In this document: piece by piece, positions 26,779 to 35,109 of the stretch
Layout: every line of letters starts with the position of its first letter
Numbering within the stretch: position 1 is the first letter of the stretch
Origin: Paraburkholderia acidipaludis NBRC 101816
Lineage (GTDB): Bacteria; Pseudomonadota; Gammaproteobacteria; Burkholderiales; Burkholderiaceae
Direction: 5' to 3'
DNA length: 64,000 bases
Assembly: GCF_000684975.1 (NCBI RefSeq)
Contig: NZ_BAXZ01000021.1
Coordinates: forward strand, 1 to 64,000
The notes under the pieces: model-generated
The model's database searches: none
The model's input: only the letters and a program-made list of their open reading frames with translations
What the model was told of the DNA's origin: nothing
Made by a program: the position numbers and the translations under genes

Positions 26779-28422
26779 ATGAATGCCCCCCAGACCGAGG
26801 CCACGCTGGAGCGGCCCGTAGAAACACCGGTCGCCGCGCCCGCCGCCGTCGCGCCCGCGAAGCCGCTCGAACCGCATCTCCAGCCCATGGCGCAGCGCGC
26901 GTTCGCATTTGCGCTCATGTGCATCGGCTTCTTCATGGCGACGCTCGACATCCAGATCGTCGCCTCCTCGCTGCGTGACATCGGCGGCGGTCTTTCCGCG
27001 AGCCAGGACGAACTCTCCTGGGTGCAGACGGCCTATCTGATCGCCGAAATCATGGTGATTCCGATGTCGGGCTGGCTCTCGAAGGTGTTCTCCACGCGCT
27101 GGCTCTTCGTCGCTTCGGCGGTGGGCTTCACGATCACGAGCATGCTGTGCGGCCTCGCCTGGGACATCAACTCGATGATCCTCTTTCGCGGTCTGCAAGG
27201 GGCGCTGGGCGCCGCGATGATTCCCACGGTGTTCACGACCGCCTTCGTGCTCTTTCCCGGCAAGCAGCGGCTCGTGGCCTCCACGACGATCGGCGCGCTC
27301 GCCTCGCTCGCGCCCACCATCGGCCCCGTGATCGGCGGCTGGATCACCGACCAGTGGTCGTGGCACTGGCTGTTCTATCTGAACGTCGTGCCCGGCATCG
27401 CCGTGGCCCTGCTCGTGCCGCGTTACGTCCACGTGGACGAAGCCGATCTCTCGCTCATCAAGCGCGGCGACTACCTCGGCATCGCATTGATGTCGGGCTT
27501 TCTCGGCTGCCTCGAATACGTGCTCGAAGAAGGGCCGCGCAAGAACTGGTTCGGCGACCACGTGATCGTCGCGTGCGCCTGGATCTCCGCGATCTGCGGC
27601 TTTCTCTTTCTCGTGCACGCGCTGACCGCGAAAGACCCCATCGTCGACCTGCGCGCGCTGGCCGTGCGCAACTTCGGCATCGGCAGCCTGCTCTCGTTCG
27701 TGACCGGCATCGGCATCTTCGTCTCCGTGTTTCTCACGCCGCTCTTTCTGGCCGAAGTGCGCGGTTTCAGCTCGCTACAGATCGGTCTTTCGCTGCTCTC
27801 GGTGGGCGTGTTCCAGTTGCTCGCGCTCGGCGTGTATGCGTTCGCCACGCGCTACGTCAGCATGCGCGTGCTGATGGTGTTCGGCCTTGTCATGTTCGGG
27901 CTGGGCTGCTACCTCTACGTGCCGCTCACGCACGACTGGGGCTGGCAGCAGTTCCTGCTGCCGCAGGCGCTGCGCGGCATTGGCCAGCAGTTCGCCGTGC
28001 CGCCCATCGTGACGATGTCGCTCGGTTCGCTGCCGCCCTCGCGGCTCAAGTCGGCCAGCGGTCTCTTCAATCTGATGCGCAACCTGGGCGGCGCGATCGG
28101 CATTGCCGTGAGCGCGACCATGCTCAACGACCGCCTCAACTTTCACTATCTGCGGCTGAACGAAAGCGTGACGCACGGCCAGCCGCAGGTGGAGTCGCTG
28201 CTCGCGGGGCAGGCGTCGTACTGGTCGTCGGTGGCGGGCGACGCACTCGACACCGGTGCGGCGGCCCTCGCGAACCTGCATGCGCTCGTGCTGCGCGAAG
28301 CCCTCGTGCTCACGTTCTCGGACACGTTTTTCGTGCTTTCCCTGTGCTTCGTGGTCGCCATTGCGAGCGTGATCTTCTCGAAGCCGATCACGCTGGGCGG
28401 CCCGCCCCCCGACGCTCACTGA
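26779..28422 (+). CDS. emrB: EmrB-type DHA2 drug:proton antiporter
   Basis: ATG 26779 is preceded by AAGGGGGAG, 14 nt after emrA. The 547-residue protein has the 14-helix layout of DHA2 MFS exporters, with FFMATLDIQIVASSLRDIGGGLSAS in helix 1, LVPRYVHVDEADLS in the loop between domains, and motif C-like TIGPVIGGWITDQWSWHWLFYLNV. Such pumps expel drugs or uncouplers in exchange for protons, working with EmrA and a TolC-like channel, both encoded here. The Pro/Ala-rich N-terminal tail is cytosolic. Confidence 0.92.
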   Translation: MNAPQTEATLERPVETPVAAPAAVAPAKPLEPHLQPMAQRAFAFALMCIGFFMATLDIQIVASSLRDIGGGLSASQDELSWVQTAYLIAEIMVIPMSGWLSKVFSTRWLFVASAVGFTITSMLCGLAWDINSMILFRGLQGALGAAMIPTVFTTAFVLFPGKQRLVASTTIGALASLAPTIGPVIGGWITDQWSWHWLFYLNVVPGIAVALLVPRYVHVDEADLSLIKRGDYLGIALMSGFLGCLEYVLEEGPRKNWFGDHVIVACAWISAICGFLFLVHALTAKDPIVDLRALAVRNFGIGSLLSFVTGIGIFVSVFLTPLFLAEVRGFSSLQIGLSLLSVGVFQLLALGVYAFATRYVSMRVLMVFGLVMFGLGCYLYVPLTHDWGWQQFLLPQALRGIGQQFAVPPIVTMSLGSLPPSRLKSASGLFNLMRNLGGAIGIAVSATMLNDRLNFHYLRLNESVTHGQPQVESLLAGQASYWSSVAGDALDTGAAALANLHALVLREALVLTFSDTFFVLSLCFVVAIASVIFSKPITLGGPPPDAH

Positions 28423-28437
28423 GCCATAGAGGTCAAC

Positions 28438-29904
28438 ATGGATTCCTCCTTGAACATCATGCCGCTGCGCGTCGCGCGCACGCTGGTTGCCTCGCTCGTG
28501 AGCGCCGTGCTCGCGGCGTGCGCGGTGCAGCCCGCCACGCATGCCGACCTGCCGGCCGCCGTCCGCACCACGGCGCCCGCCGCGTGGCGTATCGATACCC
28601 CGCAAGACGCGGTGGATGCGCAAACGTGGTGGGGGCAGTTCGGCGACCCGACGCTGAACCGGCTGCTCGACACGGTGCTGCACGGCAACCTGGACCTGCA
28701 GGCTGCCGCCGAACGCGTGAAGCAGGCGCAGTCGATCACGACGCAAAAGCATGCCGTGCTGCTGCCGCAACTGGACTTCACGGCACAGGGCGCCTACGAG
28801 CGCGAGAACGTGCCGCCGCCGCTCGGCTATGTGAAAGAGGCGGGCGCGGGTCTCGCGCTCTCGTGGTCGCCCGACGTGTTCGGCGGCGAGCGGCTCGACC
28901 TGCTGGCGGCCCAGGCGAACCTCGTGGGCCAGCAGCACGCGCTGGATGCGGTGCGGCTCGCGCTCGCGGCCGATACGGCCTCGGCCTATGTCGATCTGCG
29001 CTGGGCTCAGGCGGAACTGAAGATCCTTCAGGATAACGTATCGATCCGGCAGCGCGCACTGGCGCTCACGCAGGATCGGCTGAAATACGGCCTTTCCACG
29101 CAGCTCGACGTCACGCGCGCACAGACGCAGTTGAGCGAACTGCAGGCGCGCCTTCCGCGCGCCCAGGCGAGCATCGAGCATCAACTGAACCTGATCGCCG
29201 TCTATACGGGCCGCACGCCCGAATCCGTCGCGCAGCTTGCGCTCGCAACGCCCGCGCCCATTCCGGCCGCGCCGGCGAGCGCGCCGCGACTGCTGCCCTC
29301 GGAAGCGCTGCTGCGCCGTCCCGACGTGCAGGCGGCCTACGCCACCGTCGAGCAGCGCGCCGCCGAAGTGGGCGTGGCGCGCGCGGAGCGCTACCCGAAG
29401 TTCTCGCTGAACCTCTCGGACGGCGTGTTGGCCGCCTCGTACCTGGGCATGCCGACGCTCACCGACAACCTCTTCAGCGCGGTCCTGGGCGCGACGAGCC
29501 CGATCTTCAACGCGGGCCGCATCACGGCCGACATCGACCAGAGCGAGAGCCGCATGCGCGAGTCGCAACTGAATCTGCAGCAGGCCATGCTGCAGGCGCT
29601 GCGCGAAGTGGAGGACAGCCGCACGGATCTCGTGAGCACGGCGGCCCAGACGCAGCAACTGACCGACGCGGTGGCGGCCTCGGCGCAGGCGCTCAAGCTC
29701 GCGAACCAGCTCTACAAGGGCGGCGCGACCGACTTCCTCGACGTGCTGACGGCGCAGCAGACCTATCTCGCCGACGCCGACCTGCTCAACCAGGCGCAGC
29801 GCGAGCACGCGCTCGCGGCGGTGGCGCTGTATCGCTCGATGGGCGGCGGCTGGAGCCAGAGCGGCGAGGTGATCGCGAAGACGGCCGATGCGCCGCGCGG
29901 GTGA
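28438..29904 (+). CDS. NodT/TolC-family outer-membrane efflux lipoprotein
   Basis: The 488-residue protein has a signal peptide with lipobox (LVSAVLAAC), then two repeats typical of RND/EmrAB outer-membrane factors: WWGQFGDPTLNRLLDTVLHGNLDLQAAAERV at the start and VGVARAERYPKFSLNLSDG ahead of the second half, ending in YKGGATDFLDVLTAQQTYL. It would trimerise as the outer channel of the EmrAB pump. It starts 15 nt after emrB with GAGGTCAAC, so all four genes form one operon. Confidence 0.92.
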   Translation: MDSSLNIMPLRVARTLVASLVSAVLAACAVQPATHADLPAAVRTTAPAAWRIDTPQDAVDAQTWWGQFGDPTLNRLLDTVLHGNLDLQAAAERVKQAQSITTQKHAVLLPQLDFTAQGAYERENVPPPLGYVKEAGAGLALSWSPDVFGGERLDLLAAQANLVGQQHALDAVRLALAADTASAYVDLRWAQAELKILQDNVSIRQRALALTQDRLKYGLSTQLDVTRAQTQLSELQARLPRAQASIEHQLNLIAVYTGRTPESVAQLALATPAPIPAAPASAPRLLPSEALLRRPDVQAAYATVEQRAAEVGVARAERYPKFSLNLSDGVLAASYLGMPTLTDNLFSAVLGATSPIFNAGRITADIDQSESRMRESQLNLQQAMLQALREVEDSRTDLVSTAAQTQQLTDAVAASAQALKLANQLYKGGATDFLDVLTAQQTYLADADLLNQAQREHALAAVALYRSMGGGWSQSGEVIAKTADAPRG

Positions 29905-29946
29905 TGTGCGATGCGAGGACCGCGCCGCCGGCCGACGAAGCGAACG

Positions 29947-30867
29947 CTATTCGCGCGCCGCGGCGCGCCACTGCGCGGGCGTCATGCCCACATGGCGCTT
30001 GAACACGCGCTGGAACGCGGCGTCGGACTGATAGCCCACCGCTTCGCCTATCTCGGCCACCGGCTGGCTGCCCTGCGCGAGCAGGCGGCCCGCGAGGGTC
30101 ATGCGGATTTCGGTGAGCACGTCCGCGGCCGAGCGGCCGAAGGCCTCGTCGAAGTGCCGCGCGAAGGTGGCCCGCGACATGTGGCACAGCGCGGCGAGCC
30201 CGGGCAGCGTCCAGTCGTTGCCGGGCGTGTCGAACATCGCGTCGATGGCCGGCTGCAGGCGCGGGTTGCGCGCGAGCGCGAGCAGTCCGCGCGGCGGCGC
30301 GTCGGCTTCGCTTGCGTAGCGCAGCGTGAGCGCGAAGAGCGCGCCCGAGAGATGGTTCACGAGCGACTCGCTGCCCGCCGCCGCTTCGAGGGTCTCGTCG
30401 CGCATGAGCGCGATCAGGCGCACGAGACGCTCGGGCGCCGCGCCTTCGTCGTGCACGCTGCGCACGATGAGCCGTGCGGGCAGGTTCTCGCGCAGGAGCC
30501 GTTCCGGCACGGCGGGCAGCAGGAAGCGGCCGCACAGGATGTCGGCGGGAGCGCTCGCGCCTTCGTTGGTCTCGAAGGCGAGGCCGTTGCGCATGTGCCG
30601 CTGGGTGGCGGCCGGCGTCTCGCCGCTGCCGTCGTGCAGCGTGTGGGCGCTGCCGGTGGGAAAGAGCACGATGTCGCCGGCGCGCATCGCAACCGGCGCG
30701 CCGTGCGCGTCCTCGAGCATGGCCCGGCCGCTCAGGAGCACGTGATACGGGATCTCGCGCGCTTGCGCACCCGGGTGCTCGATGCGCCAGGGCATGCCGA
30801 AGTGGCAGCGCACGTCGAGACGTCCCGTGACGGGCATGAGCGTAAGCAGGCGGCTGAGCAGGTCCAT
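29947..30867 (-). CDS. AraC-family regulator with cupin sensor
   Basis: I chose the ATG at 30865-30867, which gives MDLLSRLLTLMPVTGRLDVRCHFG, the normal N terminus of this cupin_6-type subgroup; a longer frame reaches 31107 but overlaps the divergent gene. The 306-residue product has a cupin sensor (YHVLLSGRAMLED, GDIVLFPTGSAHTL) and a C-terminal AraC double helix-turn-helix (WTLPGLAALCHMSRATFARHFDEAFGRSAADVLTEIRMT; PVAEIGEAVGYQSDAAFQRVFKRHVGMTPAQWR). It is divergent from an AhpD-like peroxidase-type gene 154 bp away, a common arrangement in which the regulator controls that gene. Confidence 0.88.
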   Translation of the reverse strand: MDLLSRLLTLMPVTGRLDVRCHFGMPWRIEHPGAQAREIPYHVLLSGRAMLEDAHGAPVAMRAGDIVLFPTGSAHTLHDGSGETPAATQRHMRNGLAFETNEGASAPADILCGRFLLPAVPERLLRENLPARLIVRSVHDEGAAPERLVRLIALMRDETLEAAAGSESLVNHLSGALFALTLRYASEADAPPRGLLALARNPRLQPAIDAMFDTPGNDWTLPGLAALCHMSRATFARHFDEAFGRSAADVLTEIRMTLAGRLLAQGSQPVAEIGEAVGYQSDAAFQRVFKRHVGMTPAQWRAAARE

Positions 30868-31021
30868 GGCGGTAAGCACCCCGTAAGGAATGGGATGAGA
30901 CGATCGGGCATGAATTCGCGTCATTGTGGCATTAAAAAGGCGGGTCTGCGCGACTAGACTGGCATCACGCCATCGCCGATGGCCGCGCAAACCCAACCAC
31001 CCAGAGTTCAAGGAGTCGATC

Positions 31022-31558
31022 ATGTCCCGTCTTACCGCCATCCAGCCCGAAGCCGCCACCGGCGCCGCCGCTGAAATCTTCGCGAAGATCCGCAAGGCTG
31101 TCGGCAAGGTGCCGAACGCCTACGCCACCATCGGCAGCCATAGCCCCGAAGCGCTCGGCGCGATCCTCGGCGTCGAAGCCGTGATTGCCGCGGGCACGCT
31201 CACGAAGCAGGAAGTCGAAGCCATCAAGCTCGCCGTGAGCGAAGTGGCGGGCTGTGATTATTGCGTGGCCGCGCACACGCTGGCCGGCAAGTTCTCCGGT
31301 CTCTCGCCGGAAGCGATGAAGCAGGTCCGCGCGGGCGAGCCCACGGGCGATGCGAAGCGCGATGCCCTGGTGCGCTATGTGCGCGTTCTCGTGACGACGC
31401 GCGGCACGGTGCCCGAAAACGAGGTGAACGCGATTCGCGAAGCCGGCTATACCGAGCGCCAGATCATCGAGATCGCGCTGGCGGTCGCTTCGATCACGTT
31501 CACGAATCTCGTGAACCGCGTGAACGACACGACGCTGGATTTCCCGGCCGTGGCGTAA
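31022..31558 (+). CDS. AhpD-like carboxymuconolactone-decarboxylase-family protein
   Basis: ATG 31022 follows CAAGGAG. The 178-residue helical protein has the redox motif EVAGCDYCVAAHT (E-x3-C-x2-C-x3-H), the active-site pattern of AhpD-type alkylhydroperoxidases; the two Cys are positions 4 and 7 of that motif. Such proteins reduce peroxides or act as small thiol oxidoreductases. A decarboxylase role is unlikely because the Cys pair is present. It is divergent from an AraC regulator that probably controls it. Confidence 0.9.
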   Translation: MSRLTAIQPEAATGAAAEIFAKIRKAVGKVPNAYATIGSHSPEALGAILGVEAVIAAGTLTKQEVEAIKLAVSEVAGCDYCVAAHTLAGKFSGLSPEAMKQVRAGEPTGDAKRDALVRYVRVLVTTRGTVPENEVNAIREAGYTERQIIEIALAVASITFTNLVNRVNDTTLDFPAVA

Positions 31559-31653
31559 GCGCTTTCGCCAACCTGCGTGCGTCGATAGCGTGACGTCGAG
31601 ACATAAAGCGTGCCATGCCGGACGAAGTTTGCCTCGACGCAAGCATTTGAATG

Positions 31654-31667
31654 TGTGCATATGCATA
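31654..31667. promoter_or_regulatory. Candidate MarR operator upstream of the thiolase gene
   Basis: TGTGCATATGCATA differs from the perfect palindrome at 25123 by one base. It lies 49 bp before the thiolase start. The gene after the thiolase encodes a MarR very similar to that of the efflux operon, so either MarR protein may bind here and at the efflux sites. Confidence 0.65.
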
Positions 31668-31716
31668 CATAGAATGAATCGACGCATGCAGTTTTTTGTT
31701 TGATGGAGGATCGAAG

Positions 31717-32901
31717 ATGAGCACTCGCGAGATCGTACTGTGCGAACCGGTACGCACGGCAATTGGCGGATTCAACGGCGCGCTGAAGGGCGTGCCGGCA
31801 ACGGCATTGGGCGCGGCGGTCGTGCGCGAGACGCTTGCGCGCGCGAAGCTCGATCCCTCCGAACTCGGCTCGGTCGTGTTGGGCAACGTGGTCCAGGCGG
31901 GCAACAAGATGAACCCGGCACGCCAGGCGGAGCTCGGCGGCGGCGTGCCCGTTTCGGTGCCCGCGCTCACGGTGAATCGCGTGTGCGGGTCGGGCGCGCA
32001 GGCCGTGGCGAGCGCCGCGCAGGAAGTGCTGCTGGGCTTGGCCGACGTGGCGCTGGCGGGCGGCATGGAGAACATGGACCGCGCCCCGTATCTGCTCGAC
32101 GGCGGCCGCTGGGGCTATCGCATGGGCAACGCGGAGATCCACGACAGCATGCTGCGCGACGGCCTTCTCGACGCGTTCTCGGGCGAGCATTCGGGCTGGC
32201 ACACCGAAGACCTCGTGACGAAGGCGCAGCTCACGCGCGAAGCGCAGGATCGCTTCGCGGCGCGCTCGCAGCAGCGCTTTGCGGCGGCGCAGGCGGCAGG
32301 GCGCTTCAGGGAAGAGATCGTCGGCGTGGAGATCAAGGGCAGGAAGGGCGTGGAAGTGTTCGATGTCGACGAAGCCCCGCGGCCCGATACGACGGTCGAG
32401 GTGCTCGCGAAGCTGCGTCCCGCGTTCCGTCCCGACGGCACGATCACGGCGGGCAATGCACCGGGCCTGAACAGCGCGGCTTCGGCCATGCTCGTGGCCG
32501 ATCGCGCATACGCCGAAGCGAAGGGCATCGCGCCGATGGTGAAGCTGGCCGCCTGGGGCGTGGGGGCGGTCGAGCCGGGCCTCTTCGGCCTTGGTCCTGT
32601 GCCGGCCGTGCAGCTTGCGTTGCGGCGCGCGGGCTGGTCGCTCGCGGACGTCGAACGCTTCGAGATCAACGAAGCCTTTGCGGCGGTGCCGCTCGCGGTC
32701 GCGAAGCAGCTTGGCATTCCCGAGGACATCGTGAACGTGGAGGGCGGCGCGATCGCGCATGGCCATCCCATCGGCGCCACGGGGGCGATCCTCACCACGC
32801 GTCTTGCCTGGTCGATGCGTCGCGACGGCGTCCGTCGCGGCGTGGTGACGCTGTGCATTGGCGGCGGCCAGGGTATCGCGCTCGCGCTCGAGGCCGTATG
32901 A
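31717..32901 (+). CDS. Acetyl-CoA C-acyltransferase (thiolase)
   Basis: ATG 31717 has GGAGGA six bases upstream. The 394 residues span a complete thiolase: nucleophile Cys in NRVCGSGAQAV, ALAGGMENMDRAPY, NEAFAAVPLAV, the basic His in GGAIAHGHPIGATGA and the second Cys in TLCIGGGQG. It joins or cleaves acyl-CoA and acetyl-CoA in the cytosol, in fatty-acid or aromatic-acid breakdown, or in acetoacetyl-CoA formation. The MarR gene 44 nt downstream suggests ligand-induced control, perhaps by an aromatic acid or its CoA ester; this is inference. Confidence 0.9.
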   Translation: MSTREIVLCEPVRTAIGGFNGALKGVPATALGAAVVRETLARAKLDPSELGSVVLGNVVQAGNKMNPARQAELGGGVPVSVPALTVNRVCGSGAQAVASAAQEVLLGLADVALAGGMENMDRAPYLLDGGRWGYRMGNAEIHDSMLRDGLLDAFSGEHSGWHTEDLVTKAQLTREAQDRFAARSQQRFAAAQAAGRFREEIVGVEIKGRKGVEVFDVDEAPRPDTTVEVLAKLRPAFRPDGTITAGNAPGLNSAASAMLVADRAYAEAKGIAPMVKLAAWGVGAVEPGLFGLGPVPAVQLALRRAGWSLADVERFEINEAFAAVPLAVAKQLGIPEDIVNVEGGAIAHGHPIGATGAILTTRLAWSMRRDGVRRGVVTLCIGGGQGIALALEAV

Positions 32902-32945
32902 TGGCCGTGCGCCGCGTGGTGTGGAACTGCAGGGAGTGAACGGCA

Positions 32946-33380
32946 ATGACGAAGCGGGTGACTCGCGAAGAATGCAACTGTTTTGCGCTGCGGCAGGCCG
33001 CGCGCTTCGTCACGCAGCTTTATGAGCGGCATCTCTCGCAGGCGGGCGTCACGGCTGCGCAGTTCACGATTCTTTCGCGCCTCGCCGGCCGGCCCGATGC
33101 AACGGCCGCCGAACTCTCGGACGACCTCGTGATGGACCGCACCACGCTCGTGCGCGCGCTCAAGCCGTTGCAGCGCGACGCGCTCGTGGTGTCGGCGGCG
33201 TCGGAGCACGATACGCGCGTGCTTGTCTACCGCCTTTCGGCCAGCGGCTTGCGGCGCTACGAGAAAGCGCATGCGCTCTGGCAGGACGCTCAGGCCGAAT
33301 TCGAGCGCTACGTGAAGCGCGACCGCGCGAAGGCGCTGCGCGCCGAGCTGTTTGCGCTGACGAAAGCCGCCTCGGCTTGA
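32946..33380 (+). CDS. MarR-family regulator downstream of thiolase
   Basis: The 144-residue protein has a standard MarR winged helix (HLSQAGVTAAQFTILSRL; TAAELSDDLVMDRTTLVRALKPLQRDALV; wing DTRVLVYRLSASGLRRYEKA). It closely resembles the MarR at 25130 along its whole length. The ATG follows GGGAGTGAACGGCA. It probably acts on the palindrome at 31654, repressing the thiolase and itself. Confidence 0.87.
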   Translation: MTKRVTREECNCFALRQAARFVTQLYERHLSQAGVTAAQFTILSRLAGRPDATAAELSDDLVMDRTTLVRALKPLQRDALVVSAASEHDTRVLVYRLSASGLRRYEKAHALWQDAQAEFERYVKRDRAKALRAELFALTKAASA

Positions 33381-33539
33381 GCCGTCTCCGGCCCGCTTTC
33401 AATCCGTAAGCACGCCTGAAGCGTGCATAAAGCGTGCAGCCAGCATTGCGATCTGGCTCGAAAATGGCATCATGAGATCCTGGCGCCTGCCGTCAAATGA
33501 GCAGGCCACAGGAGTCTGACGCTTTGCCGCCGGGTTCTC

Positions 33540-34886
33540 ATGAAACGACATCGACCGCCGCCGCCGCATCTCCTGCGCGAGCACACGCATTATGCGTGGC
33601 GCGATCTCGCCCTCACCTCGCTGCCCGTGGCGTTCTTCTGCGCCGTCGTGGTGGCGCTCGTGGTCTGGCTCGTCAATCCCGCGCCGCCGCGTACCATCAC
33701 CATCAGCGCCGGGCCGCGTGACAGCGCCTTCATGGCGATGGCCGAGGCCTACCGCACGATCCTCGCGCGCAACGGCGTGAAGCTCAAGGTGATCGAGTCG
33801 GACGGCTCGGTGCAGAACCTCGCGCGCCTGCTCGATCCGAAGCAGCACGTCGATGTGGGCTTCGTGCAGGGCGGCGTCGTCGACGGCAAGGACGTGAGCT
33901 CGCTCATGTCGCTCGGCAGCGTGGAGTATTTGCCGATGGTCGTGTTCTACCGCGGCTCGGGGCTCACGCAACTTTCGCAGCTCGAAGGCAAGCGCATCGC
34001 CATCGGGCGCGAGGGCAGCGGCACGCGGCTCCTCTCGCTCAATCTGCTTGCCGCGAACGGCATCGAACCCGGCGGCGACACCACGCTGCTGCCGCTGGAC
34101 GGCTTGCAGGCGGCAACGCAGCTCGTCTCCGGCAATGCCGATGCGGCCATGCTGAGCGGCGACTCGGCCACGCGCGGGCTGATGTTGCGCCTGCTCACGA
34201 TACCGGGCATCTCGGTGATGAGCTTCGACGAGGCTTCGGCCTACACCCGGCTCTTTCCGTATCTGGAGGACATCGAACTGCCGCCGGGCGTGCTGGATCT
34301 GCGCCGGCGCGTGCCGGCCGAAACCATTCATCTCGTCGGGCCGACGGTGGAGATCGTGGCGCGCGACACGCTGCATCCGGCCGTCTCCGACCTGCTGATC
34401 GAGGCGGCGACCGAGGTGAACGGCGCACCGGGCCTGTTGCAGCGCGCCGGCGAATTCCCGAACACCGAGCTGCACGACTTCCGCATCAGCGAGGACGCCA
34501 CGCGCTATTACAAGTCCGGCAAGAGCTTTCTCTACCGCACGCTGCCGTTCTGGCTGGCGAGCGTGGCGGACCGGCTGCTCGTGCTCCTGCTGCCGCTCGC
34601 GGTGCTCGTGATTCCGGCGCTGCGCACGATCCCTGCGCTGTACAGCTGGCGCGTGCGTTCGCGCATTTACCGCTACTATGGCGCCCTCATCGCCATCGAG
34701 CGCGATGCGCTCAAGCACACGAGCGAGGAGGAGCGGCGTCAACTGAAGGAGGACCTCGACGAAATCGAGCGTTCGCTGAACACGGTACGCATGCCGCTTG
34801 CCTACGCCGACGCGTTCTACGTGCTGCGCGAGCACATCGGTTTCGTGCGTGTTCATCTGAACGAGAATGAGCCGATGACGCAATGA
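33540..34886 (+). CDS. TAXI-family (TRAP-type) solute-binding protein with membrane anchors
   Basis: The 448-residue protein has an N-terminal membrane helix (LTSLPVAFFCAVVVALVVWLV), a TAXI-type binding domain (about 45-330: ITISAGPRDSAFMAMAEAYRTIL, VQNLARLLDPKQHVDVGFVQGG, KRIAIGREGSGTR) and, unusually, a C-terminal membrane helix (LLVLLLPLAVLVIPALRTIPALYSW) followed by an acidic/basic helical tail of ~80 residues. TAXI proteins normally deliver substrates such as glutamate to TRAP permeases. No permease is encoded nearby. The double anchor suggests a sensor or scaffold role in the inner membrane, facing the periplasm. The substrate is unknown. Confidence 0.85.
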   Translation: MKRHRPPPPHLLREHTHYAWRDLALTSLPVAFFCAVVVALVVWLVNPAPPRTITISAGPRDSAFMAMAEAYRTILARNGVKLKVIESDGSVQNLARLLDPKQHVDVGFVQGGVVDGKDVSSLMSLGSVEYLPMVVFYRGSGLTQLSQLEGKRIAIGREGSGTRLLSLNLLAANGIEPGGDTTLLPLDGLQAATQLVSGNADAAMLSGDSATRGLMLRLLTIPGISVMSFDEASAYTRLFPYLEDIELPPGVLDLRRRVPAETIHLVGPTVEIVARDTLHPAVSDLLIEAATEVNGAPGLLQRAGEFPNTELHDFRISEDATRYYKSGKSFLYRTLPFWLASVADRLLVLLLPLAVLVIPALRTIPALYSWRVRSRIYRYYGALIAIERDALKHTSEEERRQLKEDLDEIERSLNTVRMPLAYADAFYVLREHIGFVRVHLNENEPMTQ

Positions 34887-34975
34887 TCGATGCAAGGTGG
34901 ATTGTTTCGTAGCGCGAATCGAAGTGGGCAATTGATGCATGTCATGAGATGGATCGCGGCGTCGTCGCATAGCGA

Positions 34976-35004
34976 TTGACACCATGCGAGCAAGGCCCTA
35001 ATTT
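34976..35004 (+). promoter_or_regulatory. Strong sigma70-type promoter for the DUF3300 gene
   Basis: TTGACA at 34976-34981 and TAATTT at 34999-35004 are separated by 17 bp. A start near 35011 would give a ~100-nt leader before the GTG at 35110. It probably also drives the DUF2950 gene. Confidence 0.6.
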
Positions 35005-35109
35005 CCCGGTAGCACACGCAACGTCCGCCTCAGATCGCAGTGTTTTTGCAGGTCCGATCTGTTGCCGGAAAGCCTGGATAACACCTCAAGTCACCAGGAG
35101 GACCTCAAC

